Shown: piece by piece, positions 34,681-43,074 of the stretch
How the letters are laid out: every line of letters starts with the position of its first letter
How positions within the stretch are numbered: the first letter of the stretch is position 1
DNA from: Saccharomycopsis crataegensis
Lineage: Eukaryota; Ascomycota; Saccharomycetes; Ascoideales; Saccharomycopsidaceae
Assembly (NCBI RefSeq): GCF_037102585.1
Contig: NW_027043829.1
Coordinates: 2,480,001 to 2,544,000 of the forward strand
Direction of reading: 5' to 3'
DNA: 64,000 bases
Made by a program: the position numbers and the translations under genes
The notes under the pieces: model-generated
Seen by the model: only the letters and a program-made list of their open reading frames with translations
Told to the model about the DNA's origin: nothing
Databases searched by the model: none

Positions 34681-35775
34681 ATGTCTGTTTCCAATAAAGA
34701 TCTTGCTTCCTTGATCATTGACTTTGTTCAAGGCGCCGTTAACTCCAAGGCGGTGGCCGAAGACTACCTTGAATCAATGGACGTGGTCATCTCTTGTCTT
34801 TCTGATGCTTTTGAAATTGATGCCGATGAAGCCAGTGGCGTTGTCTCTTCCAAATTCCAAGGGAAAAACTTGCAACAATTAGTGCAATCCGCATTATCTT
34901 CTGGTGCCTCGTCATCATCATCATCATCATCATCTAAAGAAGACTCTTCCGTGCCGGTGAATATTTCTGCTGACGAAACTGAAAGAAAGGCCAAGGCCGA
35001 AGCTCTCAAGGCCGAAGGTAATAAGGTCATGGCTGCCCAAGACTTTGAAGCGGCGATTGCCAAATATACTCAAGCCATTGAAGTTTTGGACACCAACGCG
35101 GTTTATTATTCTAACAGAGCCGCTGCGTACTCTTCTGTCGGCAAGCACAATTTGGCGATCAAGGACGCCAACAAGGCCATTGAATTGGACCCACAATACG
35201 CCAGAGCCTATTCTAGATTGGGGCTTGCAAACTACGCTTTAGGCGATGTCAAGGCGGCGTTACAAGCTTACGAAAAAGGGCTTGAAATCGAGGGTGATAA
35301 GCCATCTCCTGGGATGAAGAAAGGGTTTGAAACCGCTAAAAAGAGAGTTATCGAAGAAGAAGCTGCCGCTGCCGGTTCCGGTTCCGTCGATAATGCTTCT
35401 GCCACGAGATCTCAACCTTCTGGAGGTATGCCAGATTTGGGAGGATTGGCCTCGATGTTGGGAGGTGGTGCTGGTGGTGGAATGCCAGATTTAGGGGGAT
35501 TGATGAGCAACCCACAAGTGATGCAAGCTGCTCAACAAATGATGCAAAACCCTGATGCCATGGCCAACCTTATGAACAACCCAATGTTGCAACAAATGGC
35601 TTCAAGCTTTGGTCTTGGGGGTGGTGCCGGGGCTCGTTCTGGTGCTTCTGAAGAATCTGGCGCCAGTGGTTCTGGTGGTCAACCAAGTATGGATGATTTG
35701 ATGAACAACCCAATGTTGAGAAATTTGGCTGATAGCTTCATGAACAACAGAAACTCCGGGAACGGGGGTAACTAG
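34681..35775 (+). CDS. SGT2: Sgt2, TPR co-chaperone of the GET pathway
   Basis: A 364-residue small glutamine-rich TPR protein. It captures tail-anchored membrane proteins after synthesis and passes them to Get4/5-Get3. The N-terminal dimerisation domain that binds Get5 is at about 1-70 (SNKDLASLIIDFVQGAV). A poly-Ser linker (about 78-90) leads to three TPRs (about 100-215, with KAEGNKVMAAQDFEAAIAKYTQAIE, motif ALKAEGNKVM, and AVYYSNRAAAYSSVG). The C-terminal Met/Gln/Gly-rich domain has NPQVMQAAQQMMQNPDAM and repeated NNPMLQ/NNPMLR. The start is the first ATG (AATAATGTC). Confidence 0.96.
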   Translation: MSVSNKDLASLIIDFVQGAVNSKAVAEDYLESMDVVISCLSDAFEIDADEASGVVSSKFQGKNLQQLVQSALSSGASSSSSSSSSKEDSSVPVNISADETERKAKAEALKAEGNKVMAAQDFEAAIAKYTQAIEVLDTNAVYYSNRAAAYSSVGKHNLAIKDANKAIELDPQYARAYSRLGLANYALGDVKAALQAYEKGLEIEGDKPSPGMKKGFETAKKRVIEEEAAAAGSGSVDNASATRSQPSGGMPDLGGLASMLGGGAGGGMPDLGGLMSNPQVMQAAQQMMQNPDAMANLMNNPMLQQMASSFGLGGGAGARSGASEESGASGSGGQPSMDDLMNNPMLRNLADSFMNNRNSGNGGN

Positions 35776-36089
35776 CTGGATCGTGTGTAAGAAGCGAGAA
35801 GGTTTAATAATATAATCGCACCAGTGCAGTATATTGTACTTGATAAATATAAAAGGAATGATATTAATCCCCAATCTTTGTAGGTGTTGGTGATGGTGGT
35901 GGCACAAGGGCAGGAGGGGCGGAAAAGAGGGCGTTTTACCCGCCTTAAGCAGTGGTTACTTTTCGCCCGCACGAAAAATTGGACGGTAAAAAAAAGCTGA
36001 AAGATTGAAACTTGTTATCTCTGCCTGATCTGTCCTGTATCATCTATCACCAACAACAATACTCTAACAATAACTCCTTGAATTAAAAA
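35776..36089. other. Intergenic region between SGT2 and SSS1
   Basis: No gene seen. It holds the 3' end of SGT2 and the short promoter and leader of SSS1. Confidence 0.6.
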
Positions 36090-36777
36090 ATGGCCGACGG
36101 TTTCGAAAAAGCTCTTGAAGTCCCAGTTGACTTTGTCAAGGACGGTTCCGCCTTTGTTCGTAAATGTACCAAGCCATCTCAAAAAGGTGAGTTCTACAAA
36201 ACGCTGACATTTTCTCTCTTTTTTTTTTTTTTTTCATTCTTTTTCATTCTATTCTTGTTGTTCCTTGGGGGGTTAAATAGATTGGGAGATACTTTCAATT
36301 GGAATATTATGATAATGAATGTGGTTACCAAATCGATATTATAGTTTGTTGAATACGACGTGGTTGAAATTTGGGGCCGATATGGCTAGAAAGTATTGTT
36401 TAACATTATTGTTCAACATCAAAGAAGAATAAATTGGGAAATACAAAATGTGAGATTGGTTCACTAGGAGAATCTGAATTGTCATTATTAGTTATAATAC
36501 TCTAACTTGTTAGCCATCATGGCCAGTTGTGCTACCTCTAACCTCGTTATTAATGATATCTATAGACTCTACTACTCATCTGCAACCCGAACATGAACAT
36601 GAAAGGAAAAAAAAATAAAAATATTCTCATATAATGATTGAAGCACTCTTTATACTAACATTTCCTATAGAATACGTTCAAATCATCAAGGCTGTTGGTG
36701 CTGGTTTCATTGCCATGGGTGTCATTGGTTACGGTATTAAGTTGGTTCACATCCCAATCCGTTACTTGATTGTGTAA
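36090..36777 (+). CDS. SSS1: Sec61 gamma subunit (Sss1), spliced
   Basis: Join 36090..36186 and 36671..36777, giving 67 residues. The 484-nt intron has a GTGAGT donor at 36187, TACTAAC at 36653-36659 and a TATAG acceptor at 36669-36670. It joins G to AA so that ...KPSQK continues EYVQIIKAVGAGF. Sss1 is the single-span tail-anchored gamma subunit of the Sec61 translocon in the ER membrane. The amphipathic helix (PVDFVKDGSAFVRKCTKPSQKEYVQI; motif FVRKCTKPSQKE) and the C-terminal span (GAGFIAMGVIGYGIKLVHIPI) are highly typical. It is a little shorter than S. cerevisiae Sss1 (80), at the N-terminus. This is the longest intron in the window. Confidence 0.96.
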
Positions 36778-37632
36778 TCCAACCTGCTCAAAAGCAAATC
36801 ATCATTCTGTTCGCCGTGTGTCTATTGATACTTTAATTTTATGTTATTTTTTTTTTAGTGTTTTGGTTTATTACACCTGTGCTTTAGTTCGCTTGCCTGA
36901 GTCATCGAAATGTATTCTTTTTTTTTTTTTTTATTTATTTTATTTCCCCATTACTTCTTATTATTGTGTACCATTTCTTCACGGTCACTTCAATGCTTAT
37001 GACCAACATTTTTTCAAATGAATATGAAAAACCGGGGAATCATTTTCTGGCAGTTTCTCGTAGATGGATGGATAACTTGAGTAAGTACTTTTTTTTTTCT
37101 TGAAAATTAAGTCTCTTTCATATACAATGCTCCTTCTTTTTTTCTCCCCCATTTTTCGCTTTGTGCAAGTTCTAATATTTGTTAATTCAATTGTCCTTAT
37201 TACTTATAGTATTCAAGTACAAAACAAACACTAAATCAAAATCAAAATATTGAGCTTCTGCATCAACTTCCCCTCCACAGTGTCCTTTTAATAAGCCAAT
37301 TTCATTTACTGACACCGTGAAAAAGTTCGATTCCCCCTAATCTTATTATAGCAATAACCTTAACTGAACTTAATGGTTGAAAAATAACTTTCAATAATTT
37401 ATATAAAAAGTCCACGATGAGGATCTTCGGACGATGGAAATTCACGGGGTGCCACACCCAGTGATAAGAAAATCAATCAATCGATCAGCAAGGAAAACAA
37501 CTGCCAGCTTTTGCCTCTTTTGTTCAAGATATCACATTGCAACAAGGCCATTAGGAGCATGAAGGAAGGAAAGAAAGAAAGAATATAATTATAGTAATAA
37601 TTAACTGAAGAGATAACCAACTAATAAAAATA
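36778..37632. other. Intergenic region, no gene seen
   Basis: About 850 bp of T-rich sequence between SSS1 and VPS30, with poly-T runs at about 36847-36858, 36918-36932 and 37089-37098. A GTTCGATTCCCC string at 37326 resembles a tRNA B box but has no supporting stems. Confidence 0.55.
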
Positions 37633-39297
37633 ATGTCTAGCGCTAATCTGATCTTTTTCCGATGTCAAACTTGTCACCTACCATTGATCGTTAATGACTC
37701 TCTTCTCAATCTTAGCACTGCGCAACAGCGACTTTTAACTAGCGAGAAATCCATCAACAAGAAGTCTAAAGATGCTAAGCAACAACTACCGAAGCCAGAA
37801 ATGAGGCTTGCAGACACCAATACTGACCGAATGAAAATGTATAACGAAGCAATGCAACAATGCGAGGGGTTCCCAGAAGTGCTACAGTACAACATTCCTT
37901 TGGGAGATGACCAAGAAGAAGATTACGATGATGATGGAGAACTGATGGAGACTAGAGGACCGATGATGTCGCCCAAGCAATTACATGCCATCGAAGATAA
38001 ACTTTTGGATCAACTTAGTGAGTTGCAAATAAATATCGATGACATGGACGATGAGAAGTTGCTAGAAGTCATTAGTAATTTGAAACGCAGTAATGTCGAT
38101 AACCAAAAAACAAAAACTTATGATGAAGATGATGATCCCACGGTAGCATTAATGAATAATATTAATATGAATATGAATTATGATGATTTCCAAGATTCAG
38201 GCGCCACGATTTCCAATAGAATCAATATGTTGAGCAAAATGTTTGGGATTCTCTCATTCAAGTATGATATCGACTATCCGGTATGTGTGGAGTGCTCAGA
38301 TACTTTGTCAGGTCAACTTAAACAACAATACGACGAAGCAATAAAGGAGAAAAACGCCTATTTGCAGTTTCTCAACAAGTTGAACAAGCAAACGTCGCCC
38401 AATCTTGGCAAACTTGATTCATCGTTGATGGAACTAAGGAAATTAGATGAAAAGTATATTGATTCTCTAAAAGAAATTGAAGAATTAGAAAAAGAGGAAG
38501 CAGAACTAAAAGCGGAGATCGAAGAGATTGATAAAGAAATCGCCAATGTCAATATCAAGGAATCAGATTTACTCTGCCGGAAGAATTTGTACGAGCTTGA
38601 ATTGCTCGAGCTTAATGATTTGAATAACCAAATGTCGAATAGTTTACTGGAAAAAAAAGAAATTTACGAGAAGCTAAAGAAATCCAATGTTTACAATGAC
38701 GTGTTCAACATCTCGTATGATGGCGCGTTTGGGACGATTAATGATCTAAGGCTTGGGAATTTGAAGAACACCAAAGTTTCCTGGGCAGAAATCAATTCTG
38801 CTCTAGGACAGATCGTGTTGTTATTGTCAATAATCATCAAGAAATTGAATTTGAATATCCAAGGATATAAGCTTGTGCCTATGGGATCGTATTCTAAGAT
38901 TGAGAAGTATGAACCAATGGCGTACCAAACGTCGTCGGCTGGAGTCAACCAGACCTCCAGTACAGGAGATGGACAATATAAAAAGACGATTCTTGAATGC
39001 TTCTCTTCAGGGTCTTCGACGTTTGAACGACTATTCACCCACAATTCGTTAGATCAAGCAATGATTGGATTGTTGAACATTATTAAACAAATGGAGGATG
39101 AGCTTAAGGAGAAGTACGATAAAGCCATAGAATTGCCATATCCGATTAATATCATCAACAATAAAATTGGCGGTCTTAACATCAAACTCAATAGAAAGAT
39201 CACCGATGATGAATGGACCATGGCATGTAAATTCTTGGTTACTAACGTGAAGTATATTTTAGCGTTCTCTAGCACTAAAATCAATAACCGGAAATAA
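37633..39297 (+). CDS. VPS30: Vps30/Atg6 (Beclin 1), PI3-kinase complex subunit
   Basis: A 554-residue Beclin-family protein, a subunit of the Vps34 PI3-kinase complexes I (autophagy) and II (endosome-vacuole sorting). Two CxxC pairs are visible in the N-terminal part (Cys11/Cys14, and CVEC at about 219-222). A long coiled coil follows (about 235-370, repeats of Glu/Lys/Leu such as KEIEELEKEEAELKAEIEEI; motif EELEKEEAEL). The C-terminal BARA domain begins near 375 with NVYNDVFNISYDGAFGTINDLRLG (motif FGTINDLRLG) and contains VSWAEINSALGQIVLLL and a tail with MACKFLVTNVKYILAF. Part of this gene (coiled-coil region onward) was duplicated; a decayed copy is at about 41350-41625. Confidence 0.94.
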   Translation: MSSANLIFFRCQTCHLPLIVNDSLLNLSTAQQRLLTSEKSINKKSKDAKQQLPKPEMRLADTNTDRMKMYNEAMQQCEGFPEVLQYNIPLGDDQEEDYDDDGELMETRGPMMSPKQLHAIEDKLLDQLSELQINIDDMDDEKLLEVISNLKRSNVDNQKTKTYDEDDDPTVALMNNINMNMNYDDFQDSGATISNRINMLSKMFGILSFKYDIDYPVCVECSDTLSGQLKQQYDEAIKEKNAYLQFLNKLNKQTSPNLGKLDSSLMELRKLDEKYIDSLKEIEELEKEEAELKAEIEEIDKEIANVNIKESDLLCRKNLYELELLELNDLNNQMSNSLLEKKEIYEKLKKSNVYNDVFNISYDGAFGTINDLRLGNLKNTKVSWAEINSALGQIVLLLSIIIKKLNLNIQGYKLVPMGSYSKIEKYEPMAYQTSSAGVNQTSSTGDGQYKKTILECFSSGSSTFERLFTHNSLDQAMIGLLNIIKQMEDELKEKYDKAIELPYPINIINNKIGGLNIKLNRKITDDEWTMACKFLVTNVKYILAFSSTKINNRK

Positions 39298-39645
39298 GTT
39301 TATAGTTTATACAATTTTGTTGCTTACGATTTGTTATTTGGTATGTCGTGAGGAAATTTTTTAATTTTTAGACGATTATAATAATATTAATGACAGCGAT
39401 TGATCTGAATAAAAAAAAAATTACATCATTTTGGGTCAAAACCCAAAGGGCTCGATCAACACTTGCATGCAGCTTTTAACCCCGACAATTTTTTTTTTCA
39501 CGGTATAAAAAGGCCCCCTACTCCCCCACAAAAGTGGTTATCCACCTTGCTAACTCTGAACTTTCCTTCCAAATTCATTTGAATAATTATAATTGAATTT
39601 ACCCAAAAAATTTCTTCTGTCGTTACCCTTAACAATGGCACCCAA
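39298..39645. promoter_or_regulatory. Promoter and leader of the upstream xylose-reductase copy, with TATA box
   Basis: TATAAAA at 39504-39510, followed by a C-rich stretch. Elements are shared with the promoter of the second copy (CAAAGGGCTC, AACCCCGACAA, TATAAAAAGGCC). The position matching the second copy's start codon reads ATT at 39610-39612, and an in-frame TGA lies at 39580. The first ATG downstream of the TATA box is out of frame, at 39635. Confidence 0.7.
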
Positions 39646-40569
39646 ATGCCTTTGGTCGGTTTGGGGCTCTGGAAAATCCCAACTGACATCACTGCCCAGG
39701 TGGTTTACGATGCCATCAAGATTGGTTACAGATTGTTCGATGGTGCTACCGAATATGGCAATGAAAAACAAGTTGGCCAAGGGGTCAAGAAGGCCATTGC
39801 CGATGGACTAGTTAAGAGAGAAGAATTGACAATTGTTTCCAAATTGTGGAACAACTTCCACCACCCAGATAACGTCAAGAAAGCCTTTGCCAGATCCTTA
39901 TCCGATTTAGACTTGGAATACATTGATATTTACTACATTCATTTCCCAATTGCTTTCAAATTTGTTCCATTTGAAGAAAGATACCCAACAGGATTATACT
40001 GTGGGGACGGCGATAACTTCCACTATGAAGACGTACCAATCATTGAAACCTGGAGAGCCCTTGAGAAAATTGCTGATGAAGGGAAAATCAAAACTTTGGG
40101 GATCTCCAACTTTACCGGTTCATTGATCCAAGACTTGCTCCGTGGGGCTAGAATCAAGCCAAGTCTTTTACAAATCGAACATCACGCTTATCTCCAACAA
40201 CCAAGATTGATTGAGTACGTTCAATCCGCAGGGATCAATGTCGTGGCTTATTCCACTTTTGGTCCTGCTAGTTTCATTGAATTGAACCATCCAAAGGTTA
40301 AGGAGGTCGGAGCGTTATTTGAAAATGCTACCGTTGTTGAAGTTGCCAAGAAACATAATGTCACCCCTGCCCAAGTGTTGTTGAGATGGACCACCCAAAG
40401 AGGCATTGCCGTGATTCCAAAGTCTTCCAAACCAGAAAGATTGGAAACCAACTTGAAACACGAACACTTTGACTTGTCCGAGGAAGAACTCAAACAAATT
40501 GCTGCCTTGGATATTAGTTACAGATTCAACGACCCATGGAACTGGGACAAGATTCCTACCTTTGTTTAA
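39646..40569 (+). CDS. Xylose reductase-type aldo-keto reductase, upstream copy lacking the ancestral start codon
   Basis: An open frame of 307 residues from the first in-frame ATG (equivalent to Met13 of the downstream copy). The family is clear: NAD(P)H-dependent xylose reductase (AKR2B), turning xylose into xylitol and also acting on other aldehydes. The tetrad is intact (Asp in RLFDG, Tyr in EYGNE, Lys in VSKLW, His in YYIHFP), as is the cofactor motif [10 protein letters not shown]. The family hallmark [24 protein letters not shown] (motif CGDGDNF) is present. The ancestral ATG is ATT here (39610), so the first 12 residues (an N-terminal strand) would be missing, and an out-of-frame ATG in good context (39635) comes first. 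It may be poorly expressed or a young pseudogene, although the body is under no visible decay. Confidence 0.85.
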   Translation: MPLVGLGLWKIPTDITAQVVYDAIKIGYRLFDGATEYGNEKQVGQGVKKAIADGLVKREELTIVSKLWNNFHHPDNVKKAFARSLSDLDLEYIDIYYIHFPIAFKFVPFEERYPTGLYCGDGDNFHYEDVPIIETWRALEKIADEGKIKTLGISNFTGSLIQDLLRGARIKPSLLQIEHHAYLQQPRLIEYVQSAGINVVAYSTFGPASFIELNHPKVKEVGALFENATVVEVAKKHNVTPAQVLLRWTTQRGIAVIPKSSKPERLETNLKHEHFDLSEEELKQIAALDISYRFNDPWNWDKIPTFV

Positions 40570-40839
40570 TTATCCAATCATTGACAGATAAGTTATCCAA
40601 CCAGGAGCCCTATTTTAATTAAGAACACATGAATACATATAGATTGATTGTTATTCATTTATTGTAGAACAAAAGGGCATTTTTGCAAAAATACACCACT
40701 TCGTGAAGTGCTTCATGCAATAGAATGCAAGCATCATCACATATTACGTAGTGCTTTCTACAACCATCAAGCATCGAAGATTACTCCATATACATCTATC
40801 AGGATGCATCTTCAAGTTATTGTAGGAAATCCGTAACAG

Positions 40840-40960
40840 TAATGATGGCTGTTGATTAGCGATCAGACGGGAAGGAGGGTTGCGTTCAAGAAACGCGTTG
40901 ATTCTGTCTCCCCTTGATGTTTGTCTACGGTTATTGACATTTTCTATCGTCTTTATTTCT
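40840..40960 (-). pseudogene. Decayed fragment of the DDC1 3' coding region
   Basis: Top-strand GCGTTCAAGAAACGCGTTGA with ATTCTGTC following, near 40882-40908, matches DDC1 at about 43411-43437 (GCGTTCAAGAAGCGCGTTAA, ATTCTGTC). GATCAG and TTATTGACAT are at matching offsets on either side. No frame survives. It marks the right end of the first duplicated unit. Confidence 0.7.
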
Positions 40961-41349
40961 AAGGTTTTTTAAATTATTTTAATTCTTTACTTTCTTTTTT
41001 CACTCGAATTGAAACCCAAATCTCGCTGGCTATTGTCTACTAGGTACTGGAAAGCAAGGTCCAATATTAGCACCAGGAAATCTAAATAGTGAGAAGATGA
41101 GTTTCAGAGAGGTTTCTGAACCCAATAATGGGTCAATATCTTCAATAGCTATTCTTTTTGAAGAATTAAGAATTGTTGAAATTATGTTGGGATCAATTTT
41201 AGGGCAAAAAGTTGATTGGCAATACCCCTATTCAATGAAATATTTTTTTAGAACTTCAAAGCAGATCCGATGGATTGAGCTTTTGGGGAATAGTAATCTG
41301 TTGTATGAAAATTTCTAACTCTGATGATTGGAAATACCCGTAATACCTA

Positions 41350-41625
41350 AGATTTCTCACAAAATATATCCAAATCCATCAAGGTTGGTCTCTCTAAACC
41401 TTTGGTGCCCTTGATTCTCGTCTTTGATAGAGCTACAGAAACTAACTGGAAAGTACACTTGTTCCTTGAAAGAGATTGAGGAATTAGGGAAGTAGAAGAT
41501 CAATAACGAGTTCTCTAATGTCAATATCAAAGAATTCAATTGACTCTGTCGGAAGAAGTTGCACGGGATTAATGTTTTGAATAGCCATATGTTTGAACAG
41601 TCAGTTTACTGGAAAAGAAAGAGCC
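41350..41625 (+). pseudogene. Decayed fragment of VPS30 (coiled-coil region)
   Basis: The region tracks VPS30 at about 38370-38660. Matching strings include TGAAAGAGATTGAGGAATTA (41465) against TAAAAGAAATTGAAGAATTA (38468), AATGTCAATATCAAAGAAT (41516) against AATGTCAATATCAAGGAAT (38545), CTGTCGGAAGAAGTTG against CTGCCGGAAGAATTTG, and CAGTTTACTGGAAAAGAAAG against TAGTTTACTGGAAAAAAAAG. Several indels leave no usable frame. It marks the left end of the second duplicated unit. Confidence 0.85.
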
Positions 41626-41962
41626 ATGAAACTTCTACTGGCGACTGATGTATGTGAAGTGTATTTCGGTATTCTCTAGATAGCCAGTAATAATAAGCAA
41701 TAGTCCACCCACAAAAAACCCCCCCTGTGATAGCTGATCATCATTGATGAGACAATCTCGCGACGATTTGCCAAAGGGCTCCCGGCCACACTTTGTGGGG
41801 TTGCGTGCTGCATAACCCCGACAAAATTGCATCACTATAAAAAGGCCACTGCTTCTCCCCACCAGGGTTTGCCCCCAATTGGTAAACTTCTTTCTACTTC
41901 TTTTTCTCCTTCTTCCCCATTCACTTTAATAGTCCTAACCATAATATATAAATTTCTCAATC

Positions 41963-42922
41963 ATGTCTTCTGTCGTTACCCTTAACAATGGCACCCAAAT
42001 GCCTTTGGTCGGTTTGGGTGTCTGGAAAATCCCACAAGACATCACTGCCCAAGCAGTGTACGATGCCATCAAGATCGGTTACAGATTGTTCGATGGTGCT
42101 GAAGATTATGGCAATGAAAAACAAGTTGGCCAAGGGGTCAAGAAGGCCATTGCCGATGGGTTAGTTAAGAGAGAAGAATTGACAATTGTTTCCAAATTGT
42201 GGAACAACTTCCACCACCCAGATAATGTCAAGAAAGCCCTTGCTAGAACCTTATCCGATTTAGACTTGGAATATATCGATGTTTTCTACATTCATTTCCC
42301 AATTGCTTTCAAATTCGTCCCATTTGAAGAAAAATACCCACCAGGATTCTACTGTGGGGACGGCGATAACTTCCACTACGAAGACGTGCCAATCATTGAA
42401 ACCTGGAGAGCTCTTGAGAAACTTGTCGATGAAGGGAAAATCAAAACTTTGGGGATCTCCAACTTCACCGGTCCATTGATTCAAGACTTGCTCCGTGGGG
42501 CTAGAATCAAGCCAAGTCTTTTACAAATCGAACATCACGCTTATCTCCAACAACCAAGATTGATTGAGTACGTTCAATCCGCAGGGATCAATGTCGTGGC
42601 TTATTCCACTTTTGGTCCTGCTAGTTTCATTGAATTGAACCATCCAAAGGTTAAGGAGGTCGGAGCGTTATTTGAAAATGCTACCGTTGTTGAAGTTGCC
42701 AAGAAACATAATGTCACCCCTGCCCAAGTGTTGTTGAGATGGACCACCCAAAGAGGCATTGCCGTGATTCCAAAGTCTTCCAAACCAGAAAGATTGGAAG
42801 CCAACTTGAAACATGAACACTTTGACTTGTCTGAGGAAGAACTTAAACAAATTGCTTCCTTGGATATTGGATTCAGATTCAACGACCCATGGACCTGGAA
42901 CAAGATTCCTACTTTTATTTGA
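41963..42922 (+). CDS. XYL1: Xylose reductase-type aldo-keto reductase, downstream intact copy
   Basis: A 319-residue AKR2B xylose reductase, the expected length for Candida/Scheffersomyces XYL1-type and Gre3-type enzymes. Tetrad Asp44, Tyr49, Lys78 and His111 are present. The segments [26 protein letters not shown] (hallmark [13 protein letters not shown]) and [19 protein letters not shown] (cofactor phosphate site) are near those of C. tenuis xylose reductase as I recall it. The C-terminus [16 protein letters not shown] is also typical. It reduces xylose and other aldehydes in the cytosol. TATAAAAA lies 127 bp before the ATG. It shares 318 identical bases (42482-42799) with the upstream copy, while the rest of the gene differs at scattered sites. 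Biased codon use suggests strong expression. Confidence 0.93.
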   Translation: MSSVVTLNNGTQMPLVGLGVWKIPQDITAQAVYDAIKIGYRLFDGAEDYGNEKQVGQGVKKAIADGLVKREELTIVSKLWNNFHHPDNVKKALARTLSDLDLEYIDVFYIHFPIAFKFVPFEEKYPPGFYCGDGDNFHYEDVPIIETWRALEKLVDEGKIKTLGISNFTGPLIQDLLRGARIKPSLLQIEHHAYLQQPRLIEYVQSAGINVVAYSTFGPASFIELNHPKVKEVGALFENATVVEVAKKHNVTPAQVLLRWTTQRGIAVIPKSSKPERLEANLKHEHFDLSEEELKQIASLDIGFRFNDPWTWNKIPTFI

Positions 42923-43074
42923 TTATCTAGTTATTAGTAGACATATTTTCCATCCTAGAATCTTACATTTGTCATATATCAATACATATTATATATTGAT
43001 TATCAATCATTTATTGTAGAAGAAAAGGACATTTCGAGATGTTTTATGCAATAAAATGCAAGTGTCATGGAATA

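Larger units (their letters stand above)
40570..41962. other. Spacer between the two xylose-reductase copies, made of decayed duplicates
   Basis: From left to right: a 3' flank similar to that of the second copy (about 40660-40775 against 43010-43110), a fragment of the DDC1 3' coding region (about 40840-40960), an unassigned part with a 73-codon ATG-started frame (41097-41318), a decayed VPS30 fragment (about 41350-41625), and the promoter of the second copy with TATAAAAA at 41836-41843. Confidence 0.75.

Noticed and set aside
37326-37337. Possible tRNA B box GTTCGATTCCCC
   Set aside because: The flanking bases cannot form a T-arm stem, and no A box or acceptor stem is found at the right distance.
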